From the NCBI GenBank assembly GCA_031290175.1, contig JAITOC010000031.1, positions 1 through 48,618 on the forward strand: 48,618 nt of DNA, in the 5' to 3' direction. The translations under genes and the position numbers were made by a program. The stretch comes from Coriobacteriales bacterium. Lineage in GTDB: Bacteria; Actinomycetota; Coriobacteriia; Coriobacteriales; UBA8131. This document shows, one piece after another, positions 9,879-18,904 of this stretch (the stretch's first letter is position 1; every line of letters starts with the position of its first letter). The notes below the pieces were generated by a model, which did not search any database, was not told where the DNA came from, and saw only the letters and a program-made list of their open reading frames with translations.

Positions 9879-11948
9879 CTACTTGTTGGCCTCCTCACGG
9901 CGCGTCTGATAGTCCGCGATAAGTTTTTTGGCAACATCGCCTGGGACTTCTTCGTAGCCATCAATCTCTACGGTATAGGAGCCGACGCCGCGGGTCATAG
10001 ACCTGAGGTCACGTGCGTAGGTAACCACCTCTTTATAGGGGACACGGGCTTTGATAACGGTGCGTCCGCTCTCGTCCGTGGACATGCCGGCAACACGACC
10101 GCGGCGGGTTGAGAAGTCGCCCATGATCGTGCCCGCGTACTCCTCGGTCACCGTGACCTCGAGGTTCGCCATCGGTTCGAGCAGGTAGGGATCGGCTTTC
10201 TCGCAACAGGCGCGAAACGCAAGGCGTCCAGCCTGCTTGAATGCCATCTCATTGGAGTCAACGGGGTGGTAGGAGCCGTCGTAAACAGCCGCTTTCACAT
10301 CGACGAAAAGATCCTCTGTCAAAAAGCCCTCAAGCATGGCCTCGCGGATACCCTTATCAACTGCCGGGATGAGTCCCTTGGGGATCTTGCCTCCTACGAC
10401 CTGGTCGAGGAACTCATAGCCGCCGCCGGGGTTGGGCTCTATGCGCACCCAACAGTCACCAAACTGCCCGGCGCCCCCTGTTTGTTTCTTGTGACGCCCT
10501 TGTGCCTCCGCCCTCTTGCGGATGGTCTCACGGTAGGGAACCTTGACCTCGAGCAACTTAGCTATGATGTTGTTGCGCTCCTTGATGCGGGACAGAATCA
10601 AGTCGACCGCTCCCTCGCCAAGGGTGGTGAGGATGGTTTGATGGGTCTGCTCTTCGCGATGCAGGGTAACACAAGGGTCGATCTCCGCAACTTTGGCAAG
10701 CAGGTCGCCGAGCTTATCCTCATCCTTAGGGTTCGATGCCTCAATGGCTACGGGATACAGCGGCCGCGGGAAGGGGAGTGGGGCTATCTCAATTGAACCA
10801 GAGTGACTGAGTGTATCGCCCGTGTGTGTCTCTGTGAGCTTGGGGATGACGATGATGTCGCCGGCTTTTGCGGACTTAATCTCCTCGGTCTCCTTGCCTG
10901 TCATACTGTAGAGATGTGCGATGCGATCCTTCTTCTTGCTCTTGGCGTTTATGAGTTCCACGCCGGGAGCTATAACGCCAGAGAGCACTTTTACAAAGCT
11001 CAGTCGTCCGACAAAGGCATCCGATACGGTCTAGAAGACGAAACAAGCCGCTTCACCATTCTCATCGATATGCAGGTCTTCACCATTGGTCAGCGGAATT
11101 GGTCCGTGCGCGTCAGGAGCAGGGAAGTACGTGATGATGTCTTCGAGCACACCTTCGATTCCCTGCTCGATAAGGGTTGAGCCGACGAAGAGAGGGATAA
11201 AGAGCTCCTGGGCTATGGCTTTGCCGAGCAGACTCTCAAGCTCCTCCTGTGTGAGCTGCTCCTCGCCATCGAGATACTTCATCATGAGATCATCATCGGC
11301 TTCAGCGACCAGGTCACAGAGTTTGTCGCGAGCGGCCTGCGCGGCCTCAAGATAGTCGGCGGGAATCTCTTCGATATTCTCCGCACCATCAATATGATAG
11401 CGAGCCTGCATGCGGATGATGTCGATGACGCCCTTGAACCCCTTGTCCACACCGATGGGGATGGTTACGGCTCCAACGCGCTGGCCATATTGCTTGACGA
11501 GCGCTTCGAAAGCGGAATCAAAATCCGCGTTCTCGCGGTCTATATGGTTAATGAATATCGCACGGCATAGGCGCTCACGCTCGGCCTCCTGCCAGAGCTT
11601 GGTGGTGTTTATCTGAGGACCGGCCACGGCGTCGATAACGAAAAGCGCCATCTCAGCAGCCTCCATAGCAGCAATGGTGTCGCCGAGGAAGTCATCAGCG
11701 CCCGAGGTGTCGAGCATGTTTATCTTAAAGCCTTTCCAGGGGATAGGTGCCAGAGAGGCAGAAACGGTAAACTGACGCTTGATCTCCTCTGGGTCATAGT
11801 CGAGGTTTGATTTACCATCGTGCGTCGTCCCAAGACGTGTGGTCTTTCCTGTGACGTGGAGCATGGCCTCGGCTAAAGAGGTCTTTCCTGCCCCGTCCTG
11901 ACCAACAAGGACGATGTTGCGAACCTGCTCTGTACTCGGCGCTGCCAA
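9879..11948 (-). pseudogene. EF-G-like GTPase (EF-G2), interrupted by an in-frame TAG
   Basis: The gene encodes an EF-G-like factor of the actinobacterial EF-G2 type, a paralogue of translocase EF-G whose role is unclear. The G domain has GQDGAGKTSLAEA (G1), DTSGADD (G3) and NHID (G4, usually NKxD). Translation stops at a TAG (11031-11033), codon 306. On the far side the same frame continues with TVSDAFVGRLSFVKV and domains II-V to the TAG at 9879-9881. In the family this site is normally ...FKT(I/V)ADPFVG, so one sense codon, probably AAG or CAG, became TAG. No frameshift is present. Total length, 689 codons, is normal. The start is TTG 11948 behind AGGAGGAGG (11966-11958). The C-terminal part has no ribosome-binding site of its own. 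Confidence 0.85.
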
Positions 11949-12130
11949 ATGACTCGACCTCCTCCTGTGCGGACATTCCCTGTCCGATAGAGTAAAAACC
12001 GATGATGAAGCGGTAAAAACGCGTACGACACATAATAGCAAAGAACCCGCTCAGGTTCGTGGTGATATCTGAGTGGATTTGGCATCGGATTTGATGTCCG
12101 CACATCCAGAGGTTGCCAAATGCGAGACTT

Positions 12131-12160
12131 ATTATAAAAACATGCATAGTGATGGGTGAA
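12131..12160 (-). promoter_or_regulatory. Candidate promoter for EF-G2
   Basis: On the minus strand TTCACC (12160-12155) and a consensus TATAAT (12136-12131) are 18 bp apart. The start codon of EF-G2 is about 180 nt downstream, so the message would have a long leader. Confidence 0.5.
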
Positions 12161-12192
12161 TGCCCTATAATGTGATTGCATCTATGGTTCAT

Positions 12193-12221
12193 TTGACATT
12201 TTGGCCTAGTTTGCCCATAGA
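12193..12221 (+). promoter_or_regulatory. Candidate promoter for the tail-anchored protein gene
   Basis: A perfect -35 TTGACA (12193-12198) is followed after 17 bp by a weak -10 CATAGA (12216-12221). The expected leader is about 30 nt before the GTG at 12260. Confidence 0.45.
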
Positions 12222-12259
12222 AAGGCTCGGGGCGTACCTTACTTTAGTTGGAGGATGAC

Positions 12260-13345
12260 GTGGCAAAGCGATTCGAGATCATCAAGAGGGTTATTGAGCC
12301 GTATTGGTTGGAAGGCTCACCGATTGTCATGCAGGCTCATGCAGTGGTGCTTGATGCAGTGACTAATGATGTTTTTGCACAGATGAAGTTCCTGAACAAG
12401 GCGGAAAAACCGCTTTCTGGTATGGATCTCTCAGTCCTGCCACTATCGCCTGAAACAGGCGATAGAGTAGGTACAATAGATGGCACCTACAGTGGCTTAT
12501 CGGTCTCGAAGGATGAGACCTTTGGATCCGATAAGCTTTTTCTGCTCCCACAGCGTGATATTCGTAGTTATGCAGTGCTCATAAAGAAAGTCAGCTTCAC
12601 GGATGGGGAAATATGGGACTACAAGGCTGGCTTCATATTGAAATCAACCGTCCCCACAGATCCTGGAGCGGAGGTCTCGTCTGTTCCAACGACGATCTTA
12701 GAGCCAACACCCGCACAAGATCTTCCTGAATCGAGCCCGGTGCTCGAAGCCACGCCTGTGGCAGTTCAAGACCTGCCCGAGCAGCTATCTGAACCTCTAG
12801 CTACTCCTCTGCCTGACCTGGCTTCGGTTCTTACGGCCGAAACTATATTTGTTCGTGTTGACCCTGAGCCCATCGCGGCGCCCTCACCACCTTTGGCGCC
12901 GAAAGAGATGTCCGTCGATGCAGTTGTCTCGACTCCCGAGCCCGCCTCAGAGCCGGTGCCTGTTGCTGAGGCGGCAGCTGAGCCCTTTGCAGCAACAACC
13001 ACCGAGCCTATCGTGGCCGTGGTGGTCGAGCCGGTTGCGGAGACAACCACCGAGCATTTCACACCAACGGTAGTCGAGCCTGTTGAGGCAGTGACGCCTG
13101 TCGCAAAGCCGGTCTCTCTTGAGTCTGCGCCTGCCCTTACATCTGTGGCAGTGGCCACCGACGCTGATCAGGTTAAACTTGTTCAGCCTGAGGGGCTCGG
13201 CATCGAAGAGAACAGCGATGCCGAGCCTTTCAAAAAGCCGTCGAGCTCAGCATTGCGGAACTTCTTGATGTTTTTACTGGTGGTTCTTGTGCTGGTGAAC
13301 GTCGTCGTCTTCTCCATATTTGCCTATGTGCGCTTCTTTGAGTAG
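12260..13345 (+). CDS. Tail-anchored protein of unknown function with Pro/Val/Glu-rich repeats
   Basis: I do not recognise a named family. The 361-residue product has three parts. The first is an N-terminal domain of about 125 residues (from FEIIKRVIEPYWLEGSPIVMQ), probably beta-rich. The second is a long acidic linker of about 190 residues rich in Pro, Val, Ala, Glu and Thr, with degenerate EPV/TTEP repeats. The third is a single hydrophobic segment near the C-terminus (FLMFLLVVLVLVNVVVFSIFAYV), followed only by RFFE. There is no signal peptide, so the N-terminal domain should face the cytoplasm on a flexible tether. GTG 12260 follows GGAGG (12250-12254); a TTG 12 bp upstream is less likely. 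The gene is alone, divergent from EF-G2 and convergent with the next gene. Confidence 0.8.
   Translation: MAKRFEIIKRVIEPYWLEGSPIVMQAHAVVLDAVTNDVFAQMKFLNKAEKPLSGMDLSVLPLSPETGDRVGTIDGTYSGLSVSKDETFGSDKLFLLPQRDIRSYAVLIKKVSFTDGEIWDYKAGFILKSTVPTDPGAEVSSVPTTILEPTPAQDLPESSPVLEATPVAVQDLPEQLSEPLATPLPDLASVLTAETIFVRVDPEPIAAPSPPLAPKEMSVDAVVSTPEPASEPVPVAEAAAEPFAATTTEPIVAVVVEPVAETTTEHFTPTVVEPVEAVTPVAKPVSLESAPALTSVAVATDADQVKLVQPEGLGIEENSDAEPFKKPSSSALRNFLMFLLVVLVLVNVVVFSIFAYVRFFE
12995..13090. repeat. Degenerate 48-bp tandem repeat in the linker
   Basis: Two adjacent 48-bp units (12995-13042 and 13043-13090) both begin ACAACCACCGAGC and share GTCGAGCC...GTTG near their ends. They encode the 16-residue units TTEPIVAVVVEPVAET and TTEHFTPTVVEPVEAV. 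A weaker partial unit precedes them. Confidence 0.75.
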
Positions 13346-13359
13346 TTCGAATTGATGGA

Positions 13360-13830
13360 TTACTCATCTTCAAGGCTCAGGCAGAGTGCATAAACCTGTC
13401 GATAGTCTTCCTGGTAGGCCAATATCTCCTGTTCGAGGGCGGTGAAATCCTCATCTGACAAGGCATAGTCCTCAAGTGGGTCGTCGAGGTGCAGAGCGAT
13501 CGCCTCTAGCAGTTTTCGTAGATCGCTTTTTGCGCGCTGCTCCGGTGCCAGCCGAAGAGAGATTAGCTCACTGTATGCGCGCACGATGGAGAGGTTTCGT
13601 GCCTCGCCTTCATGGTCATCCGCATCTGCTGCTTTCTTTGCGTCGCGCAAAGCAGCGTTGTAGGTGTTCTGGTAGTCCTTCAATTCCTTTTCGAGAATCC
13701 GGGCGAGCTTATCTGCCTTTAGGAGCCGGCGCGCCTCCCGAGCCCTCATGAGACGCGCATCTTTTTCCTGTATAACAGGGAGCAGGGAAACCAGTTCATC
13801 AAGTCGTGCAAACGCAGCATCAGCATCCAT
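13360..13830 (-). CDS. Small coiled-coil protein of unknown function
   Basis: This 156-residue charged protein is almost wholly helical by appearance: heptad-like stretches (DELVSLLPVIQEKDARLMRAREARRLLKADKLARILEKELKDYQ) and no membrane segment or signal peptide. It is rich in Ala, Leu, Glu, Asp and Arg, which suggests a cytoplasmic coiled-coil bundle. I do not recognise a family. ATG 13830 is preceded by AGGAA and lies just downstream of a good promoter; a longer in-frame reading would overlap that promoter and is rejected. Its stop is 14 bp from the stop of the convergent tail-anchored protein gene. Confidence 0.75.
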   Translation of the reverse strand: MDADAAFARLDELVSLLPVIQEKDARLMRAREARRLLKADKLARILEKELKDYQNTYNAALRDAKKAADADDHEGEARNLSIVRAYSELISLRLAPEQRAKSDLRKLLEAIALHLDDPLEDYALSDEDFTALEQEILAYQEDYRQVYALCLSLEDE

Positions 13831-13846
13831 AATCGTTCCTATCTTA

Positions 13847-13874
13847 TTTATAGCACTTCGCGTCTTAGCGCCAA
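13847..13874 (-). promoter_or_regulatory. Promoter for the coiled-coil protein gene
   Basis: On the minus strand TTGGCG (13874-13869) and TATAAA (13852-13847) are 16 bp apart, giving a start about 10 nt upstream of the ATG at 13830. This fixes the start codon and makes the gene independent of the flavoprotein upstream. Confidence 0.6.
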
Positions 13875-13942
13875 ATGATGGGATTAGTCGTTGTCTCTCT
13901 CTATTTAACCATACAGACAGAGGTATTGTAACAGGAGTCAGA

Positions 13943-13974
13943 CAGCGGCCTGCCAGGATACTGACAGGCCGCTG
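13943..13974 (-). terminator. Strong hairpin after the Tat flavoprotein gene
   Basis: CAGCGGCCTG (13943-13952) and CAGGCCGCTG (13965-13974) form a perfect 10-bp stem, extended inside by CAG-GATA-CTG after a single mismatch. It lies 26 bp beyond the flavoprotein stop. No T-run follows, so it may be a mRNA-stabilising 3' structure rather than a classical terminator. Confidence 0.65.
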
Positions 13975-13999
13975 GTGGTGGATCTTGCAAGCCGAAGAC

Positions 14000-15862
14000 C
14001 TAGAACGGAGCGTCGGCTGGCGGCTCTTTCGGGAAGCCGTCAGCGGTCCAGCGGTTGACGCTACCAACCTTCAGGCCGGGCATCGGGTCGCCGGGCTTCA
14101 GAGCTGGCTCATACTGGCCGGTGAGCTGCTTGCCGAGGTCATAGCCGTAGGTGATGCAGCGGCCATGGCTGTTGCCGGCGACGTTGATCGGATAGTCAAC
14201 GGCGATGCAGCTGCCAACCATGTTGCCGCTTACATAGAGACCCTCGATCGGGTTGCCATCAGTATCGAGGACGGCAAAATCCTCGTTGCACTTCAGGCCA
14301 GCGGGGATGGCGAGAACAGCCGGGCCAACCTTGGTTGCATAGAATGGCGGCGTCTTGATGGGCGTCAGGAAGGTATCCTCTTTGAAGAAGTCGATGTCGG
14401 ATTTTGCGTCACAGAGCGTGTTGTAACGATCGATCGTTGCTTTGAGCGTGTCCGCAGGTACATGGATGAGCTCGGCGAGCTCCTCAAGGGAGTTGGCCTC
14501 CCATGCCGGCTGCGTCCACGTAACGGGATCGGTTGCTGCATCCGGCTCCTTGCCAGCCTCAAGCCATGTCGGCATCTGACCGGCAAAACTCTCGGCGGCT
14601 GCCGAGGTTGGGGTGCCAAAGGGGCGGAAGCTGTCCCAGAACATACCGCCACCAAAGCCGACGGTATTCTCAATATCCTTCAGCCAGTTGCTGTCAAAGA
14701 TGGCAAAGGCGCGTTGCTCGGGCTGGCGAACCATGTTGTTCGACTTGCCCTGAACCCAGGTGTCCTCACAGAAGAAGCGCTCGCCATTGATGTTGACGAA
14801 GAGGAACGCCGCGTGAAACCAAGTAAAGGCCTGTGGGTGCATCATGGTCGGGCCGGGGTCACCTTGGATATCGGCGCCGACCCAGAAGCCCATCTTATGA
14901 CCCTCGCCGTTATTGACGGCGGCACCACTGTTCCAGCCAGAACCGACTTCAGTGGGCGTGTACTGGGTGCGCTCCAGTGGATAGGGCAGTGCGATGGGGG
15001 CGTAGGCCTCGACCATGTCCTTGTCGCCTGAGATGTCACCAGTGGCGAGCACAACGCCTTTGCTGGCGTTGATACGCTTGTAGGTAGTGGCGTCTGTCTG
15101 AACGACGGCACCAACAACCTTGTCGCCTTCCTTTATGAGCTGAACCGCGGGTGTGTTGAACAGGAACTCGGCTCCGGCATCAACGGCATCTCTATGGCAG
15201 AGCGTCGCGGGCAGGAAGGGGTTGTATTCGAACAGCGGGGGCTCGGTGCTCTCGGGGTCTTCCATCAGGAAGGTCATGTGATACCCCGGAACCTCAGACC
15301 ATACCGTGTCCTTGCTGAAGAAGTCGCCCACCATAACAAAGGCACCTACAGAATCCACCTTATCGAGCATCCAGTTGGAGGCACGCTCGCTGTCGCGGAA
15401 GAACTTCGCGACGAGCTTCTCGGTTGCGCGGCTGCCCGTCTGAGCGATCCAGTGCGCATAGGCATCCGTCTTGTCAAAGGTGGCACCCACCGCCTCCATA
15501 TACCGTGAGTTGATGGCACCAAAACCGCCGCCGCGTCCGTTGAAGTTCGCACACTTCTCGACGACGATGACCTTGCCGCCGCTCTCAGCTGCCGATGCGG
15601 CTGTCGCGAGACCGGACATGCCAGCGCCGATGATAAGAACCTCGGTGTCGATGGTCTCCGCGAAGTCGGTGATGGGCTCGGGAGCCGTCAGCCAGGGGTA
15701 GGCACCGGGTGTTGCCGCCGGAGCACCTCCGCCCGTGTTGCCGCCGCCGCCCTCCGTTGTGGGCGTGCAGCCAGCGAGTCCGGCTGCGGCTACCGCACCG
15801 GCTGCTGCCGCGCCCGTCAGAAACGAGCGCCTACTGATAGATTTCTTTCCCAGGTCTTCCAT
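14000..15862 (-). CDS. Tat-exported FAD-dependent reductase (fumarate-reductase flavoprotein type)
   Basis: The 620-residue flavoprotein starts with a twin-arginine signal (ISRRSFLTG, Arg11-Arg12), a hydrophobic stretch and a lipobox LAGC (Cys32). It is therefore probably exported folded and lipid-anchored outside the membrane. A Gly-rich linker leads to the FAD fold with IIGAGMSG (76-83) and a C-terminal FAD-binding block (LDTDGNPIEGLYVSGN). This is the large coriobacterial family of FAD_binding_2 reductases that use organic electron acceptors; no haem domain is present and no cytochrome gene is adjacent. Substrate unknown: fumarate, urocanate-like and diet- or host-derived acids are all possible. 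ATG 15862 follows GAGGAGG; upstream in-frame starts lack the Tat signal at the N-terminus. Confidence 0.88.
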   Translation of the reverse strand: MEDLGKKSISRRSFLTGAAAAGAVAAAGLAGCTPTTEGGGGNTGGGAPAATPGAYPWLTAPEPITDFAETIDTEVLIIGAGMSGLATAASAAESGGKVIVVEKCANFNGRGGGFGAINSRYMEAVGATFDKTDAYAHWIAQTGSRATEKLVAKFFRDSERASNWMLDKVDSVGAFVMVGDFFSKDTVWSEVPGYHMTFLMEDPESTEPPLFEYNPFLPATLCHRDAVDAGAEFLFNTPAVQLIKEGDKVVGAVVQTDATTYKRINASKGVVLATGDISGDKDMVEAYAPIALPYPLERTQYTPTEVGSGWNSGAAVNNGEGHKMGFWVGADIQGDPGPTMMHPQAFTWFHAAFLFVNINGERFFCEDTWVQGKSNNMVRQPEQRAFAIFDSNWLKDIENTVGFGGGMFWDSFRPFGTPTSAAAESFAGQMPTWLEAGKEPDAATDPVTWTQPAWEANSLEELAELIHVPADTLKATIDRYNTLCDAKSDIDFFKEDTFLTPIKTPPFYATKVGPAVLAIPAGLKCNEDFAVLDTDGNPIEGLYVSGNMVGSCIAVDYPINVAGNSHGRCITYGYDLGKQLTGQYEPALKPGDPMPGLKVGSVNRWTADGFPKEPPADAPF

Positions 15863-15917
15863 GTTTCCTCCTCTTGTACACACGATTAACCACGGTACCC
15901 GTGTTCCGAATACCTCT

Positions 15918-15945
15918 TTTATAAGATTACCACGATATGAGACAA
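15918..15945 (-). promoter_or_regulatory. Candidate promoter of the Tat flavoprotein gene
   Basis: On the minus strand TTGTCT (15945-15940) and TATAAA (15923-15918) are 16 bp apart, giving a leader of about 50 nt. The region is shared with the divergent ileS gene. Confidence 0.5.
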
Positions 15946-16066
15946 AACCACACACATAAAACGGGTGATTGTGTCCGTACCCTCTCTATCTCAATTCGCG
16001 GAAAAACCCTACAATGGTAATTTACTGTTTGCAGGAGTACGAGCGCCGAGCACTGAAAGGACAATC

Positions 16067-18904
16067 GTGGCATCGGATTACAAGGATACGATGAATCTGC
16101 CGCAGACCGAGTTCCCCATGCGGGCGGGTCTGCCAGTCAATGAACCAAAGCGTCTTGCCAGATGGGCGGAGATGGATCTCTACCACAAGGCGCTGGAGAA
16201 GAATGCGGGAAACCCCTCTTACGTGTTGCATGATGGCCCGCCCTATGCCAACGGACCCATCCATATTGGTCACGCCTTCAATAAGATACTCAAGGACATC
16301 ATCGTCAGGTATAAGACGCAGCGGGGCTTTTTTGCTCCCTATGTACCAGGCTGGGACTGTCATGGGCAGCCTATCGAACATATGGTTGAGACGAAGCTTG
16401 GACAGGAGAAGATGGCGAGGATCGATCAGCCTACCCTGCGTCGGCTGTGTCGCGATTGGGCGACCGAACACATCGACTTGCAACGCGACGGTTTCAAGCG
16501 TCTTGGCGTCATCGGCGAATGGGATAAGCCCTATCTCACCTATAACCCTGCCTACGAGGCAGGAAACGTGCAGATATTCAAGGAGATGTACGAACAAGGC
16601 GCTATCTATCGAGGCCGTAAGCCCATCCATTGGTGTCGTCACTGTCACACCGCGCTTGCAGAGGCTGAGATCGAGTATGGTGACGAGGTAAGCCCAAGTA
16701 TCTATGTCGCATTTAAGCTGGTTGACCAAAAAGCGAATAAACTTCCAGATTCCGAACAGCCCCTCCATGTGCTTATTTGGACTACAACACCATGGACGCT
16801 TCCAGCAAATACGGCGGTGGCTTTGGCTCCGTCTGCTGCCTATGTTGCAGTAAAAGCCGACGGCAAGGCTTTAATCATGGCCGAGGCTCTGCTCGATACC
16901 GTTGCGGCAGCAGCGGGGTGGCAAGACTACGAGCTGGTCAGAGAGCCAGATGGAGAGACGTGGACAGCCAGAGGAAGAGAACTTGAGGGTCTTCGGTATG
17001 AGCACCCTGTGCACAAGCACATGCAGGGGGTCATCGTCACGGGCGAGCATGTTGAGCTTTCGACGGGTACCGGCGCCGTACACACGGCTCCTGGCCATGG
17101 CCAGGATGACTACCAGGTTGGGCTGGACTGGAATCTTCCCCTGTTGATGCCGGTCGACGACAATGGGATTTTTGATGCTGGTGGTGGTCCTTTTGAGGGG
17201 CTCGGCGTCGATGAGGCTAATCCGGTCATCATCGCTTGGCTCCGTGATCGCGGGAGCCTTATCGCTCAGACGGATATAAACCATAGCTACCCGCATTGCT
17301 GGCGCTGCCATAACCCCGTCATCTTCCGTGCGACCGACCAATGGTTCGTTTCCATGGATGCAACCGGGCTGCGGGCAAGGGCTATCATCGAGATAGAGAA
17401 GCTGAACTGGTACCCCGATTGGGCGGCAAACCGTTTGCGCTCGATGGTCGAGGGGCGTCCAGATTGGTGTATATCACGCCAACGTTCCTGGGGTGTTCCC
17501 ATCCCAGTATTCAAGTGCGCAAGCTGCTCTCAGACCGTTGCCACGGCCGAAACCTTTGATGCGGTTATCGAGCTTTTCAAGCGAGAGGGAGCGGACGCCT
17601 GGTTTTCAAGGAAGCCTGAAGAGTATTTACCGGCAGATACGCGTTGTGCTCATTGTGGATCGAAAGATTTCCTGCCTGAGAAGGACATCCTCGATGTCTG
17701 GTGGGAAAGCGGCGTCTCCCACACAAGCGTTCTCGAAACCTATGATGAGCTGAGTCGGCCGGCGGATCTCTATCTCGAAGGCTCTGACCAGCATCGCGGC
17801 TGGTTCCAGTCCTCCCTGCTCACAAGTGTGGGCACCTATGGTGTCGCGCCCTATCGAGGAGTCATGAGCTGCGGCTTTACGGTGGATGAAGAGGGTCGCA
17901 AGATGTCCAAATCACTCGGCAACGGGGTCGACCCCGCCGATGTCATCAAGGAGAGCGGTGCCGATGTGCTGCGCCTTTGGGTGGGCAGTGTCGATAGCTC
18001 GCAGGATGTGAGCATCTCCAAGAACATCCTCGACCGTACCTCGGATGCCTACCGACGGTTCCGCAACACCTTCCGCTTCCTGCTCTCCAATCTCTACGAC
18101 TTCGATGAGGAGCAAGACTTCGTGCGTTGGGATGAGTTGGGCACGATCGATCGTTGGGCGCTCGCGCGACTCCAGCAGCTTGCGCATGAGGTTGATGAGG
18201 CATACGACGCATTCCGCTTTCATGCTGCCTATCATGCAATCTACGACTACGTGATCACCGACCTCTCTGCGGTCTACCTCGATGCTCTGAAGGACCGTCT
18301 CTATTCCGATGCCCCCAAGAGCGTTGGTCGGCGCGGCGCACAGACCGTACTGTTCAACATCCTTGAGGTTCTGGTGCGCCAGCTGGCACCTATCTTGAGC
18401 TTTACCTGTGACGAAGTGCTTGAGAATTACCCCCCTGGCTTACGGTCTGAGGGTTTTGCGCAGAATGTCCTGCTTGCCGGGTGGCCGTATGATGACGACT
18501 ATACCCCCGCCATCCCTGCGGGAGAAGCGGAAGGTCTGCTGTCAGACTATCGCGTTGCGCTCGCCGTGCGTGATGCGGTGACCCGACAGCTTGAGACAGC
18601 CCGCAATGAGAAGGTCATGGGCAAGAGCCAGGAAGCACGGGTCACCATTAGGCTTGCACCTATCGCTCATGATGAGCTTGCCGATTTGCCCCAGGGTACG
18701 CTTGAGGAGTTGTTCATAGTTGCCGAGGTGGAGCTTGTCAGTACAGATGGTCTGCTCGAACCCGAGGTCAGCGTAGAGGTCGCAGCAGGGGAGAAGTGTC
18801 CCCGCTGCTGGAATATCCGCACCCTCGCTGAGGATCCGGCACATCCGGAGGTTTGCTCACGCTGTGCTGCCGTGCTGACCGAGATAGGTTTTGTGAAATC
18901 GTGA
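16067..18904 (+). CDS. ileS: Isoleucyl-tRNA synthetase
   Basis: IleS charges tRNA-Ile. The 945-residue product has the class I signature HIGH at residues 66-69 (GPIHIGHAFNK), KMSKS in RKMSKSLGN, the CP1 editing domain in between, and a C-terminal zinc finger CPRCW...CSRC. GTG 16067 behind GAAAGGA gives the standard N-terminus SDYKDTMNLPQTEFPMR; an upstream in-frame start would add 34 unconserved residues. The gene is divergent from the Tat flavoprotein. A weak -10 TACAAT lies at 16010-16015. No T-box motif was seen in the roughly 50-nt leader. The stop overlaps the lspA start (GTGA). Confidence 0.97.
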   Translation: MASDYKDTMNLPQTEFPMRAGLPVNEPKRLARWAEMDLYHKALEKNAGNPSYVLHDGPPYANGPIHIGHAFNKILKDIIVRYKTQRGFFAPYVPGWDCHGQPIEHMVETKLGQEKMARIDQPTLRRLCRDWATEHIDLQRDGFKRLGVIGEWDKPYLTYNPAYEAGNVQIFKEMYEQGAIYRGRKPIHWCRHCHTALAEAEIEYGDEVSPSIYVAFKLVDQKANKLPDSEQPLHVLIWTTTPWTLPANTAVALAPSAAYVAVKADGKALIMAEALLDTVAAAAGWQDYELVREPDGETWTARGRELEGLRYEHPVHKHMQGVIVTGEHVELSTGTGAVHTAPGHGQDDYQVGLDWNLPLLMPVDDNGIFDAGGGPFEGLGVDEANPVIIAWLRDRGSLIAQTDINHSYPHCWRCHNPVIFRATDQWFVSMDATGLRARAIIEIEKLNWYPDWAANRLRSMVEGRPDWCISRQRSWGVPIPVFKCASCSQTVATAETFDAVIELFKREGADAWFSRKPEEYLPADTRCAHCGSKDFLPEKDILDVWWESGVSHTSVLETYDELSRPADLYLEGSDQHRGWFQSSLLTSVGTYGVAPYRGVMSCGFTVDEEGRKMSKSLGNGVDPADVIKESGADVLRLWVGSVDSSQDVSISKNILDRTSDAYRRFRNTFRFLLSNLYDFDEEQDFVRWDELGTIDRWALARLQQLAHEVDEAYDAFRFHAAYHAIYDYVITDLSAVYLDALKDRLYSDAPKSVGRRGAQTVLFNILEVLVRQLAPILSFTCDEVLENYPPGLRSEGFAQNVLLAGWPYDDDYTPAIPAGEAEGLLSDYRVALAVRDAVTRQLETARNEKVMGKSQEARVTIRLAPIAHDELADLPQGTLEELFIVAEVELVSTDGLLEPEVSVEVAAGEKCPRCWNIRTLAEDPAHPEVCSRCAAVLTEIGFVKS

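Larger units (their letters stand above)
11949..12259. other. Divergent intergenic region, EF-G2 / tail-anchored protein
   Basis: This 311-bp AT-richer stretch has no gene. It holds the two outward promoters listed separately and, after the minus promoter, a leader of roughly 180 nt before EF-G2. A GATGT-CCGC-ACATC inverted repeat lies in that leader near 12092-12105. A second TATAAT on the plus strand (12166-12171) has no good -35. No small ORF or RNA family was recognised. Confidence 0.6.

Noticed and set aside
9879-10988. The C-terminal half of EF-G2 as an independent gene starting at GTG 10988
   Set aside because: There is no ribosome-binding site, and the conserved sequence continues upstream to the TAG without a break.
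11031-11033. Recoding of TAG as pyrrolysine in EF-G2
   Set aside because: TAG is used as an ordinary stop by several genes here, no pyl gene is in the window and the family has Lys at this site. A simple nonsense mutation or error is more likely.
13748-15031. A 427-codon open frame on the plus strand opposite the Tat flavoprotein
   Set aside because: Antisense shadow: no conserved motif, and it also runs across the promoter and start of the coiled-coil gene.
16010-16066. T-box riboswitch before ileS
   Set aside because: The leader is too short and the AGGGTGGNACCGCG antiterminator motif is absent.
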